Positions 12,201-23,500 of a DNA stretch of 64,000 bases are shown piece after piece; position 1 is the stretch's first letter, and every line of letters begins with the position of its first letter. The notes under the pieces were generated by a model that was not told the DNA's origin, did no database searches, and saw nothing but the letters and a program-made list of their open reading frames with translations. The position numbers and the translations under genes are program-made. This DNA comes from Zonotrichia leucophrys gambelii (taxonomy: Eukaryota > Chordata > Aves > Passeriformes > Passerellidae): NCBI RefSeq assembly GCF_028769735.1, contig NC_088178.1:26185357-26249356 (forward strand), written 5' to 3'.

Positions 12201-13375
12201 AGAACATATTGTTGATCTGAAAAAGCCGATAAACAACTGGCAGCCATGCATGGTATTTTCATGCTAAACCAAGATAAAAAGCTTCCCTCCCCATTCTCCC
12301 CCCATGCCCCCTTGTTTCTTTTTGGGATAATGTGAACATATGTTTTTGTCCCCGTGAAAGGGACATGATTTTGATCAAGGCTTTGGCATGTCCAGCCAGC
12401 CTAAAGCAATTTTTGCATTTGCAAATAACAAAAATTATTTTTTTAAGATTGGCAGCCTCCCACCCTCGCATGGAGCAAACCACCTCACAGCTTTGACTGT
12501 GACACACAGGGAGTCTGCACAGCACTGCTGAAACCTGGCTGTCTCCTCAAATTGAGTTTTGTACCCAAAACAATGGCTCTCCTCCTCCACTGTCACATCC
12601 AGGGAGCTCTCATGCCTCACACCAAGTAATAATTAGCCTGCCACGGCCTGTGTGACACTTGGAAATGTCTGTACCACCACCTAAAGACTCATCACCAACT
12701 TTCCTTTATTTCCAATTAAAATAAACACATATTAAGTAAATATCCAGTGTCAGGTTCTAAATGTGAATTACTGCTGTGTGCTGTTTGTCAGGCCTTGTTC
12801 TGGGACGTGTTGCTTATGATCTGCCCGGGTGTTTGTTACATTTTCCCCTGTAAGAGTGTTTGGATATTTCATCAATCATGCATGCAAGTTCCTTTGTCGT
12901 CTTTTGAAGGAGTGATGTGGTTTCATTTATAAAAACCATGTTGAGAACATGCTTCCTTTTAAAAAGTGAAACCTCATCTTAGCAGCGCTTCATCTGGAAG
13001 TGGCAGGGACAGAAAACAACTTTAGCTGGGCTTGGGGATGGTTTCTGTGCTCTGGGAAGTTTTTCAGTTCTGCATGCAAGCAGCCAAGGCTGCCTTCTTG
13101 GAGGGGTCTGGTAGTAATTAGGTCACTCTCTGTGGATGCCACAAACTGAGAGCAGTTCTGACAAAATCCAGGTCTGAACATCTGCTTGGGCATCTTCCAC
13201 TGTGCAGAGCTGGAAAGAAGGGTTTCAGTGATCTAGAACGTTCCCAAAGATGCACAAGATAGCTTTAAGGGAGATGTGAAGGAATCCTGGTGTTAATGGA
13301 TCATCCCACACACAGTCTCTGTGTGCCCTCCCTTGGGTATTGAGGGGACAGGTTTTCTCTGCTTTCAGCCTCAGG
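9281..13375. other. Unique noncoding DNA, possible conserved patches
   Basis: No gene or transposon is recognised. The segment near 12180-12460 has a balanced, non-repetitive composition with homeobox-like and GATAA/TTTGCAT-type words, so it is a weak candidate for conserved noncoding sequence. The longest open frame (115 codons, minus, 11313-11660) has no recognisable fold signature. T-rich (about 11830-11850) and A-rich tracts are present. Confidence 0.55.
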
Positions 13376-13480
13376 CAATTTAATTTCTTCACTGAAGAAA
13401 GGGTGGTGAGGCTCTGGAACAGGCTTCCCTGGAAGTGATGGAGTCATCATCCCTGGAAGTGTTCAAGAAACCTCGTGGTG
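13376..13480 (+). mobile_element. CR1 LINE fragment
   Basis: The sequence follows the CR1 3' region in sense orientation. It has a TTTCTTCACTGA start, then GGGTGGTGAGGCTCTGGAA and CAGGCTTCCCTGGAAGTG, then a GGAGTCATCATCCCTGGAAG block and GTTCAAGAAAC. Avian CR1 copies have these blocks in this order before their 3' end. The copy is truncated on both sides and lacks the terminal CR1 octamer repeats, so it is an old internal fragment. Confidence 0.85.
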
Positions 13481-16400
13481 AGTAGATTGCAAAGAATGGC
13501 TTCTAGGGAAATTCCTAATTTAAAAATGAGTTAATGAGTTCATCTGAGTGCACCGTTTGAGGGACTAATGAACTGTTCCCAAGCAGTGACTGTGACACTT
13601 CTCCGATTGTCCCTCCACCTTGATTGCTATTTCAATCCATAACTTGATGGAGATCTGGGTGGGACAGAACTAGAAATGAAAGGTGCTGTGAGATGCCATG
13701 TGTCTTGGCACAGGCTTTTGGCACTGGGGCTGGGAGGCTGTGCATCAGCCCAGCTACATGAGCTCATGTCTGTGCAGCTCACATGCTCCCACTTCCCAGT
13801 GAAACAGGAGAGGGTGCCTTGGCATCACATGAAGAAGCTTTTTGGTCCCTTTCAAATGTCAGCTTTCCCCCTGGAGACTTGTTAAGCACAAAATGACAGT
13901 GTCCCCAGGTCATGCATTACTCAGCAGCAGCATGAGGCCCCCAGATGTGCTGTGCCTCCAGCTCACAGGATGTTCTTTGTCCAGGGGACGTGGCTCCAGT
14001 TTTGGGGTCGGTTTTGTTTTAGTGCATCTGCCTGAAAAGGGCAGGAGCCAACACAATGACTTGAACTTGAGGCATCACTCTCAAACACAAAGACCCTCCC
14101 ATTTCTCATTCTAGCTCGAGCTCTTGAGGAGAAAAACATCTTCCTTCAGTTCAGTTTGAAATTGCTGTAGCATATGGACGTGTTTAGGGATCGCAAGAAG
14201 GATCACCATGCTTTGTAATAAGTGAAGATTTAAAAACTGAGTGTTCTTCCAGCTGTACATGTGTGAGAGGCAGATCCACTTACAGATTTATCAGGCATGA
14301 GAACACACAGAGAGGTGCTTGTACTCCATCCAAAGTTCCTCATAAAGCAGTTTAGTTTGCACAGCTCTGAGTCTTCACTGTGAGTTCATCTTCCTAGAGT
14401 GCTCCACAGCTTCATACACAGTGCTTTTTTCCAGTTAACTCCATTGATTTCATCAGAGTTTGGTTGCTTTTCCCTGCCCCAATGCATCCATATGGCATAA
14501 GCTTTTTTTTTTTTTGCTGTCACATAAATATAAAGTAATGAAGTCAGGGCTCAGGGATATGCCAGAGAAAACACAGAGAAAACACCTCATATGAACTCAA
14601 GATGTCAGCTGGCTTTGTGTAAAAAAAAAAAAAAAGGGATTTTGGCCCAGTTAAAGGTACTCCATTAGGGGACATATGAGAGATGTTGCAGGTTTGCTCT
14701 GGTTGCATCAACAGTGAGAAGAGACATTGGTTGTCTTCTATAAATGGAGCTCTTTTATTAGAGAATGAATCCTGAATTCTGAAATATCTATGAATTGCTT
14801 AGGACTTCCAAGGAAGTGCCCTCAGTGGTTTGGGGGCTCTCTGCAGCCTCCTCTCAGCACTCCTGCTGATCAGATTTTCTGATCAAACCTTTGTCTGTGC
14901 TGCTGCTCAAAGAGAGACTCAACAACTGTGCCTGGCCAAGGAGAAGGGTAGAGTTACTTGGTTTGTGGAAAATAATATGGGACCAAGAAGGAGATCCAAA
15001 GGTAAGAGGAAAGGACTCAGAACGCAGTTAAGTTTTCCAAGAATTTGTGATTCTGGAACAAGTAGCAGAGCCAGCAGGGTTTATATTAAATGAATGAGGA
15101 AACGTATCCCAAATTCAGGCAATGTTGTTAATTCTCTGGTAGAAAGAGAGATGGTGAGGCCTTTTCCAATAAACATCACTAATTTGGATAAAATAAACCA
15201 TCTGTGGGGCTGCAGTCAGTAAAACTGGCCTGGTTTAGGAAAGCTCACTGCAACATTGACCCAATGAACTATGGGGCAGGATTCCTCCATCATCAGGCTC
15301 CAATAGCCCAGCATTTGGAAATGTTCAGCTTTCTCCTCAGTGTTCTTGTCTGGCTAGCAAGCTTGACTTGTGTGGGTAGAGATCTAGAAAACATCCTAAA
15401 ATCCTGTGGGAAACCCCCAAATTTTCAAGGCATGTGTTCATAGGGAACAAAGATCAGGGATTATGTCTTTGTCTTCCATACAATCCCTGCAGAATGTTAT
15501 AATGAATCAGCTTTTATCTCTCTTTACACACTGCAAATTTGGGGATTAGCAGCCAAATCTAGAGTTAGGAAATAAAATGGGCTCTTTCCTGTTAAAATTA
15601 ATTATTGCAATAAAAACCCCCGAACATATTAACTTCTCAGCTCCTTTGTATCATTAACTGCTTTATCATTAACTTTGAGCCATTAACTGCTCAAAATTGC
15701 CTGGTATTGTCAGAGAATTAATGATTGCTCTTCCAGAACACCCAGTCTCAGTGGAATTACTGTGCTACAAGAACCCACTGGTTTGAGCTCTTTTATTTTT
15801 ATCCAAAGCCATCTGTCCCAGTGCTGCAGCATCAGAAATGAAATGCTATGAAATGCTCAGCTGGCACAAGCTTTCCCCACCATTTTAATCAGGATAATTG
15901 ATGGCACTCATGTCCAAGAGGAGGGTGGAAAGTGCCATCTGATGTGCCTGACACAGGGATCTCCACGAGGAAATCCCAGTGAAGGAACCTCTCAGTCCTG
16001 TCTTCTGCTCTGCCTTTCAGAGGATATGAAGCCTACAGGAGCAGAATCTGTATTAGATATGGGACATTAATAAAGATTTCCTCTTGGAGAAATTGGCAGT
16101 AAGAATTCAGCACAAATTGATCAAGTAAATCCCAGAAGCCACTTGTACAGCCCCAAGGAACATTAAATTAGAGGTACTCCATGTGGAAGATGGGTAAAAC
16201 AGAAGAGGCATGCTCCTCTTTTTATAATGGGTTTAATTCTGAATTTAACCACGATTAGGATTTGCTTGTTTTTAAATTAGTCCCATCCCCTTTCCAGATT
16301 ATTTTTTAAAACTTATTCACTGTGTCACAGGAGCTTGCTGTAGGTCCATGATTTCATTGCTCCTAGAAGTGAACTAGGGATTTCCTAGTGGACTAGGAAA

Positions 16401-17015
16401 TTGAGAGTCAAGGATGAAAACCAGTGAAATTCAATATTTTTCTGAACCTGAGCTTTGGCACTGGTAAAGTCATACATAGGAATTTCTATGAAATAACTCT
16501 TCTTTGAATGTTGGTTATGCAAAGAAACTCTGATTTTATGTATGAGGAGAAACATACTCAAGCTTCAGTGCAGACACTGAAGTTTAGTCTGAAATGTATG
16601 CTGATATTTTTTTTAAATCCTCTCCAAAACCTACAGAAAAAGTTAGGTATTTTAAGCAATATTTTAAAACATTTTAAAAGGAAGAAAAGAGCTTATAATT
16701 AACATCTCTCTTAGTCTCCCGTTTTTTCTTTTAATTTAAAAACATCTGGAATCCAGTGTTGACAGATAAACCCCTTAATCTCTTTACTTACGTTAAATGT
16801 GCTCTCCAAGTCCTATTTTTCACCTCTAACTTAGTGGCACTTGAAGGGGGTGTGTGGGGAAAGTGAGCCAAAGGCCAAAATATTTGCAGGAGGATTGGTG
16901 CAGGAACTTCATTGTTGGAAACACACCTGAAGAAAGGAGGGGTGCCCACAGACCGAGCTCCTTTGGGCTGCCCACCTCTGCCTTGGCAGCTGTGGGGGGC
17001 TGAAATCTTCTCCAG
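13481..17015. other. Unique noncoding DNA with poly-A/T tracts
   Basis: No gene is recognised. A 13-T tract (about 14502-14514) and a 15-A tract (about 14622-14636) flank a roughly 100-bp segment, without other hallmarks of a retrogene. A plus-strand open frame at 14830-15093 begins with a hydrophobic leader-like stretch but has no cysteine framework or domain I recognise, and I consider it chance. The ATTAACT cluster at about 15599-15688 is described separately. Confidence 0.55.
15591..15735. promoter_or_regulatory. Candidate AT-rich regulatory cluster (ATTAACT x4)
   Basis: The word ATTAACT occurs four times in 61 bp, at 15628, 15653, 15668 and 15682. Three of these are CATTAACT, spaced 14-15 bp apart. 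Immediately upstream are a TAATTA core (15599-15604) and the palindromic C/EBP-like half-site pair ATTGCAAT (15604-15611). Clustered homeodomain or HNF1-half-like sites of this kind occur in enhancers. No experimental or comparative support is available here, so function is a guess. Confidence 0.25.
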
Positions 17016-17760
17016 TGTCTTGGTTTGAAAAGACAGGTGTCTTCCTTGAAAGGAAGACATTTCAGGACGTTTCAAGGCAGGAGTTTTCCTTGAAATGGAA
17101 AATGCAAACCCCCTCCCTCCGAGTTATTATGATTTTGAAATTAAAAGGCTCTCAGGCAAAGAGATGGGAATAGGAATAACAGTTCGTTACTAGCAAAATT
17201 AAAATACAAATGCAATAGTACAAACAAACAAAACAAAACAAAACAAAACAAAAAAAAAACAAAAAAAAATCCCTAAAAAAGAAAACACTGCCAGAGTCAG
17301 AATAGGAGGTGACACCTGTGTGTCAGGGTGGTGGCCCAGCCCCACCCCATGGGGGCTCAGCCCTCCTGCAGTGCCAGCTGTGGTGCTACTGGAGCAGGGA
17401 TCTTGCACAAGGGGGGAGTTTTCTTCTGAAGCTCCAGGGGGGATGTAGATGGGCCTGGTTTTCCTCTGAGAATTCTGTGGAGAAGGCTGCTGTGGTGTCC
17501 CAAACCTCAGATTGTATCCAGGTAGGAATGCTTGGCTCCTCCCCTGGGCGGAGCATCTCCCCATGGGATGATGGAATTTTATCAGCCATGCAGGGACACT
17601 CAATTAACAGAAGAGATCTCCTGGAGGGAGGATTGGTTGTGTAAGACATAAAGAAAGCTGCCCAATGAACAGAAAATAACTGCCCCATGTCTAACTGATG
17701 GCAATAGAACACACACCCTCAGCCTGAGACACCCACACACAGAAGCCAGGCTGCAAGAGG
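17016..17760 (-). mobile_element. Solo LTR of a songbird-type endogenous retrovirus
   Basis: The left edge begins TGTCTTGGTTTGAAA followed by a nearly self-complementary AAGACAGGTGTC segment. It is followed by CCTCCCTCCGAGTTATTATG, a TTGAAATTAAAAGGCTCTCA block and AGGAATAACAGTTC. Next come an A-rich tract (17220-17270), a central region with GGAATGCTTGGCTCCTCC and a GC-box-like GGGCGGAGC, then AACAGAAGAGATCTCCTGGA. I know this order from abundant songbird ERV LTRs. Read on the minus strand the LTR ends ...CCAAGACA, and AGTAACGAACTG lies where related copies have a poly-A-signal-like AGTAAA or AATAAA. That is why I assign minus. No gag, pol or env lies beside it, so it is a solo LTR. The right edge is uncertain by tens of bases because I could not find a target-site duplication. 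Confidence 0.85.
17220..17270. repeat. A-rich (AAAAC)n tract inside the LTR
   Basis: Repeated AAAC and AAAAC units and two longer A runs occupy the position where this LTR family usually carries a T-rich (minus-strand) tract. It is part of the LTR and not an independent poly-A tail. Confidence 0.9.
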
Positions 17761-20039
17761 CTTTATAGCTAAGCTGTGCTCAGTTCATGGTGCTTTTATA
17801 GGTTTCTGTACAAAATTAGTGCTGTATGGACAATTCTTTGCTGGCCTTTGGTGGTTTGGAGCTGCTGTGGATGAACTGAAAGCAGCCCCATCCCCATGGG
17901 AATCACTTGTGAGGCTGCCAAGGAAATCAAACTGTTTGTTTAGTGGCAATCACTTCCCAAGGGGTCGTGGGAGGTCGCCTGGCATCTGACACTGCTAATA
18001 TCTGAGCTTTAATGGAAGGCTGGGTGACAAAAATCTGGCATAAAATTGCATTTAGAGCTGTGAAATCCAAGATTACTTGCTAAGCATAAGCCTGTGTTTT
18101 CTGGCATGTTCCTGCCATGACAAGCAAGCAGGGTGCCCTGTTAGGAACCATCTCCTAAGAAGGTTTTGTTTAATCATCTTTGCTTTGTGGCAAAAGGCTG
18201 TCAGAAGTGACTTTGCCCAAAGTAAATGTGCTTTTTTTCTTGATTGGAAAAAGGCACATAAATCCCTGATGATGCTGTGAAATGTAAAGGACACACCCCA
18301 GTGCTGTTGGGAATGGTTTGGATTTCCTTGCTGCTTCTGGACTTTTTCCCCTTAAAGTCTCCTGGAATCAAGGGATCTTGTGGTGCTTTTGGTATTAAAA
18401 GTTTGTGGAACTGCAAGCTACAGTAAAATGCTGAAAACCGTGTGAGCCATATATAGCAAAAGGCAAGTATTGGGAATATGGTGGTTATTGGTTTTGGTTG
18501 GTCTGTACACAGAATAATTTCTTTGGGAGCTGCAGAAGGATTGAGTGTCCTGACACTTGAGTGCTTGGAGTTTCCAAGGCTGAGTCCTCCATGGAGAGGA
18601 GGCAGAGCAAACCCCTGCTCCTGGGACACATGGTAGGGAATGGAGAATGTCAAGACACCTGCACTGACATTTTTAAGGCAAAAATCTCAATTTTCAGTGC
18701 TGTGTCCCACACTTCATAAATGAATAATTGTGAGACATTTTAAAGAGTCTTCACTTCTACTTCAAGTCAGAAGGTATGTCAGTAAGAAACAGTGACCAGA
18801 ACTGAACAAATAGGAAAAAATCCTTATGGATGTTATTTCAAATTCCAAAATTAATTTGTTTGGCCTATGTTCAAAAGCCTCCCATGTCAGCTTCGTGGAA
18901 ACACTTGGGTGCCAATGTTTTACTACCAAATGAAGATTTTAAAGCTCCAATACTTCCAGTGAGTCACTGGAAGTGAATTTAGTAATTTTGAATATCTAAT
19001 TCAGATTTTGCACTGTGTTAAGCACTGCAGTCATTCAGGTGACAGCATCATAAACCTGAGTTTTTTCCATTTCCCTTAGAGAACAGCTGAATATTAGTCA
19101 ATAAACAGTGTCTGGCATTCAGAAGAAAAAAGACTCAGAATTCTCTAACTTGAAACAGTGGAAATTTCAGATAGTGAAGCTATTCCAGGAAACAGTGAGC
19201 TACTGTGTTTGTAATATTCATAATTTGGAAGGATCCAGAAGGGTACTGCTAATGCATCTGAAGCTGTTCCCAGGGAGCTGACAGAGAGAATGCTAGAGAA
19301 GCTACAGGCAGCCCTTGTTTTTAATACAAATTTTATGTGTGCAAACATATATCTCTTGCTGGTATCCCTGCAGCTGAGATGTTAAGAACAAAGCCCTGCT
19401 CATCCAAAAGCACCCTTCTCAAATATTTATCTCTGGATGGCAGCAGATCCAGCAGGGAAGCTGGAAGTTCTGACAACTCCAGGTTTATCAAGCAACTAAC
19501 ACTTAATCCATGCCAGCTGCCTGTGTTTTCCTTCCCACCACTGCCAAACCAATACTAAATATGTGTTTCATATTAGAAATAAATCTTTTAGTATGCTACA
19601 ACATGGTCATGTCTCTTAAAGTATGTAAAAGAGCGAGGAATCAGACTAAACTGTGGATTGTGGACAGTTTTCTTTCAGAACAGAATATTGTTTTTCTTAA
19701 TTTAGGCAATTTTTAGTTATTGTCACCCGCCATGGCTTAATGGGGCATGAACTGGGAGGGAGGAAGACTGGAGTAGGGCCTGGGGTGGTGGTGAGGATGG
19801 ATCTGGATGGAAGGCAGAGCAGGTGTGCAAGGATTAGATTTAAGAAAAATTTAGGAATTTCCTGATGTAGGGGACGAACAAGGGTGGCTGTTGAGGCCAC
19901 ACTCCAGCATTACCCTCCTCATTCTCATTCCTTTCACTTCCTGCTGACCTGTGGGCCTGGTGGCCTAAACAATTATTTTGTCTCTGTTTTCCATGAGGCA
20001 TTTTCTCTCTTGCTCTCTAAGGCTGAGCTGAGCTGAACT
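17761..20039. other. Unique noncoding DNA, possible conserved patch
   Basis: No gene is recognised. About 17890-18070 is non-repetitive with some retained CpG (for example GGTCGTGGGAGGTCGCC) and reads like a possible conserved noncoding element. The longest open frame (150 codons, minus, 18201-18653) has no domain I can identify. The remainder shows no named repeat. Confidence 0.5.
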
Positions 20040-20071
20040 GAATTTAGAGAATTCAGAATTTAGAGAATTCA
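20040..20071 (-). repeat. CR1 3'-terminal octamer repeats
   Basis: A 16-bp unit is exactly duplicated (20040-20055 and 20056-20071) next to the CR1 3' end. On the minus strand it resolves into alternating 8-mers TGAATTCT and CTAAATTC. CR1 elements end in short octamer repeats of ATTCTATG type, so this looks like a diverged CR1 tail that defines the element's 3' boundary. Confidence 0.7.
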
Positions 20072-20416
20072 CAGAATCACTAGGTTGGAAGAGACCTTAG
20101 AGATCATAGAGTCCAACCCATCTCCAATACCTCAACTAAGTGCTGGCATCCAGTGCCACATCCAGTCTTGTTTTAAACACACCCAGGGATGGTGACTCCA
20201 CCACCTCCTTTGGCAGCCATTCCAGAACTTTATCACTCTTTCCGTGAAAAATTTTTTCCTAATATCCAACCAGTATTTTTCCTGACACAGCTTGAGACTG
20301 TGTCCTCTGGTTCTGTCAGTGCTGCCTGGGGAAAGAAACCAACCCCACTTGACTACAACCACCTTTCAGGAGCTGCAGACAGTGAAAAGCTCATTCCTGA
20401 GTCTCGAGGCTGAGCA
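20070..20416 (-). mobile_element. CR1 LINE 3' fragment, 5'-truncated
   Basis: Read on the plus strand it starts CACAGAATCACTAGGTTGGA, then GACCTTAGAGATCATAGAGT and CCAACCC. It continues through the block for GGTGACTCCACCACCTCC, CCTAATATCCAACC and CTGTGTCCTCTGGTTCTGTC, to a GCTGCCTGGGGAAAGA-like segment. This is the reverse complement of the CR1 3' region and untranslated end, about 340 bp. It carries a small deletion near 20403-20408 relative to the usual CTCCTTTTCTCCAGGCTGAG block. It ends at GGCTGAGCA, which abuts an LTR fragment sharing GAGCA. Confidence 0.93.
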
Positions 20417-20571
20417 GGGATCCTGCACAAGGGGGGAGTTTTCCTCTGCAGCTCCAGAGGGGATGCAGATGGGCCTGGTTTTCCTCTGGGAATGCAGTGG
20501 GCAAAGGCTGCTGTGGTGTCCCAAACCTCAGATTGTATCCAGGCAGGAATACTTGGCTCCTCCTCTGGGCT
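20412..20571 (-). mobile_element. Internal LTR fragment fused to CR1
   Basis: This segment aligns colinearly with 17392-17550 in the solo LTR, in the same orientation. Shared blocks include GCACAAGGGGGGAGTTTTC, GATGGGCCTGGTTTTCCTCT, AAGGCTGCTGTGGTGTCCCA and CAGATTGTATCCAGG. By hand I estimate roughly 90% identity with one or two small indels. Only the middle of the LTR is present: the LTR ends are missing on both sides. The left edge shares GAGCA with the CR1, and similarity stops abruptly after CTCTGGGC at about 20571. Confidence 0.88.
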
Positions 20572-23500
20572 CCCTCCGTTGTTCCTCATAGACCCCAGAG
20601 CTGATTGCTCTTCCCAAACCACGCTGGCCAGGAGGGATGAGTAGGCATGAGGTGAGGAGCTGGAAAGAGTCAGAGCGAAGCCCAGGCCTGCTTCATTCTG
20701 GGCATGGTTACGTAAATATTGCACTGCCCTTTCTGCAAGGAGACAGAGTGTCCATGTGGAATTCCAGCAACAACACCACCTGTGCTCAGCAAGGGTGGAC
20801 CTGACACAGGATCTCTGTGATGGCACAGGGGTGGAGCAGGAGAGCCGTGGAGACCAGAGCCCTTTGTAAATCCCTCTCTAAAGCAGCAGGTTACATAATG
20901 GCTGTGAGCAATCCTGGTGTTTACACGACCCATTACTGAGCTCTTTGGCAAGTGCCCACCTGCCACAGCCCAGCCAGCACGAGCAGCCAAACGCTGATCT
21001 CACATCCCCACAGCCCCACTGAAAGGGCTGTGGATTTATCTGGGTCTGAGTGAGGTCAGGAGCTGGCCCAGGATCCACAGGAATGGTCAGAGTTGGTGTG
21101 TGGAGCTGCTCACAAATAAACCCCCGCCTCTCTGCTGCTCTGAATCCTTTTAAGGCTGCTTTGCCACAGCTTTTGGGTTGATCTAGCAATTGAAAAATAT
21201 TATTCCTAGTTGTCAAAACAGAAAAAAAAAAGGTGCAAAATAATATGGATTTCACGTCCCTGCGCAGAGCTTCTGGCTGCTAGTATTCTTTCTGCACTTG
21301 TAATGACAAATAATGCTAACCTTAACCATTTTGCTTGGCACTTGGGATTGTGTTTTCTGTAGTCATTACTCTGCCCAGAACAGGGAACAGTTTGTAATCA
21401 CTGTTTTGGTTTTTTACCTGCCTCATGTCCAAAAACAAGGCTAAAGCAGAGGATTAAAGGCTTTATTTGCATGGGAACTAAAGCCACATCAGTCACAGGA
21501 TCCTGGAGATCAGAAAACACCTCATTTTGGAAGACAGTAGAAAGTATCTCTGTTATCTCATATACTCAGATATCTGTGTTATCTCATATACTCTGTTATC
21601 TCATATATCTCATATACTGAGCACCAGAGTATTGTGACCTCTGGGAGGGTTCTTGGTCAGCCAAGCACTATGGTTGTCTTCAAAATTAATTTATGTTGTT
21701 TCTTTTTTCTCATCTATCCATACCAAATTTGCTCCCTGGGATTTGTTTTGCTGAGGGCCTGCAAGCAAATAAGAGAGAGAAGCAGAACAGAAACAGCATA
21801 GAAAACAGAACAGAAAAGAGGAGTTCCTGGGCTCAGGTTCTGCCCAGGTGTGACATCAGTGATTCCAACATCACAAAGGTTTTAAAATCAGACCAAAGAG
21901 ATTGTCACAAGGCCAGAGACGTGGTCATAATGTGCCAGCAATAGGTTGTCATTTGTTCCTTCCCAGGTATCAAATATTGTCATTTGTCACCTTCCCAGCA
22001 CTGGCTGAGTCCCTGGAGGTGACTCTGGATGAGCTCAGTGTGCAGGTGAATGTGCAGTGCTGACAGGGAGGGACCTCCCTGGTTGCTGGGTCCCTTCTCT
22101 GCACCCTGCAGGATGGACAGCCACTCTCTGCAATTTCATTCACAAATTCTCCAAGCCCCAGCCAGTTTGCACAGTCCAGTGATATCCTGCAATTTCAGCA
22201 CAGGGTGGTCCTTTTAGTTCTCAGAATAATGCTCCAGAGTGTCTTTTAACAAAATGGATGTGATATAAGCAACTGCTGCACTGAATATTTCACTGCTAGA
22301 CTTGTAAATATGCAAACCCATCTGGCTGGACCATATTTTAAGAGTATGGATGCTCACTTATGTTATTACGAGGCACGGGAACATTATGGTGTGCTGTAAA
22401 TTAAACAGGGATGTCCTGCACAAAGATCTTTCCATCCCAACCACATTGTAGGCCATGCCTAGGAATATTTTCTTCTGTTTTGAGGAGAAAATTATACAAA
22501 AGCTAAACCTAAAAAATCTTCACGGAGGCTGACCTGGCTATCACCCCCCAGCTCTCTGATTTTGCAATAAAGCAGAAGCTGATCAAATCCCATGGGGCTG
22601 TCCAGGGTGCAGGGAAGTCTCCCACGTACCACAGATATTTACTGAACAACTCCAATATCTTGAACCAAAACAAATGGGGCAGCTTTATCAGTAGACTTTC
22701 CCTGCTTTTCTAATCCTGTTTCTCATGCAAGCTCATTGTAATAATCCAGGTTGGATGTTGTCCAGGCAGCTGGTGGATGTTGTCATTCTTCCATTGACTT
22801 GACAATGGAGGTGTGGGCCAAGAGTGAGAACCTGGAGGAATAATTGCCTTGACCAAGGGTGGGAAAAGGCATTGCTGGCAGTTTTGGGGGTAGTAATTAC
22901 TAAAATCCATGCAAAATCCTCTCCATCTCTTTCTGGATGATTGAAAGGATTCAGCTCTGCATGCCATCACTGGGCTTTTTTGGCTTGGAGAGGTATTTGG
23001 AAGTTCATTCATTACTTGCTATAATCCCTCCCAGTTCAGCTGTGCTGAAAGCGAAATATTTACATTAGCAATAACGTCCTCACTGCCAGTAACTGAGCTG
23101 CCCATTGTAGAACCTGTGAGGGAAATGAAGTCTTTATAGTGCTCTTTGCTCTGCCATTCTGTTGATCACTCACATTTTGCTCCCCTGGTACTCTAATACA
23201 TGTGTGACCTTCAAAATAAACCCTGAGCATGGCAACAGAGCCAGGATTTTTTATGCTATATAGAATTAGAGTTTCACATAGTTCCCTTTTGAACTACCCA
23301 CCACTTGAATTTGTGACCGGTTTTGGACCTTGGCTACGTCCACTCTGCTCAGACTTTCTTGCTTTCTGCAGATTTATTTTGCCCTGCTCACAGGATTTGA
23401 GTCCAAACACTACATCACAAATGTGGGCTTTTCGGCAGCCCTCCAGCACTGTGTTGAATCTTTCTCTTTTGCCTTGCTTTTAATAATTCCAGTCTATGTG

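Noticed and set aside
14502..14636. Poly-T and poly-A tracts flanking a short segment, as a processed retrogene
   Set aside because: The enclosed 100 bp show no coding similarity and no target-site duplication was found.
14830..15093. Frame with a hydrophobic leader-like start (87 codons)
   Set aside because: No conserved cysteine pattern or cleavage-domain structure is visible. Likely chance.
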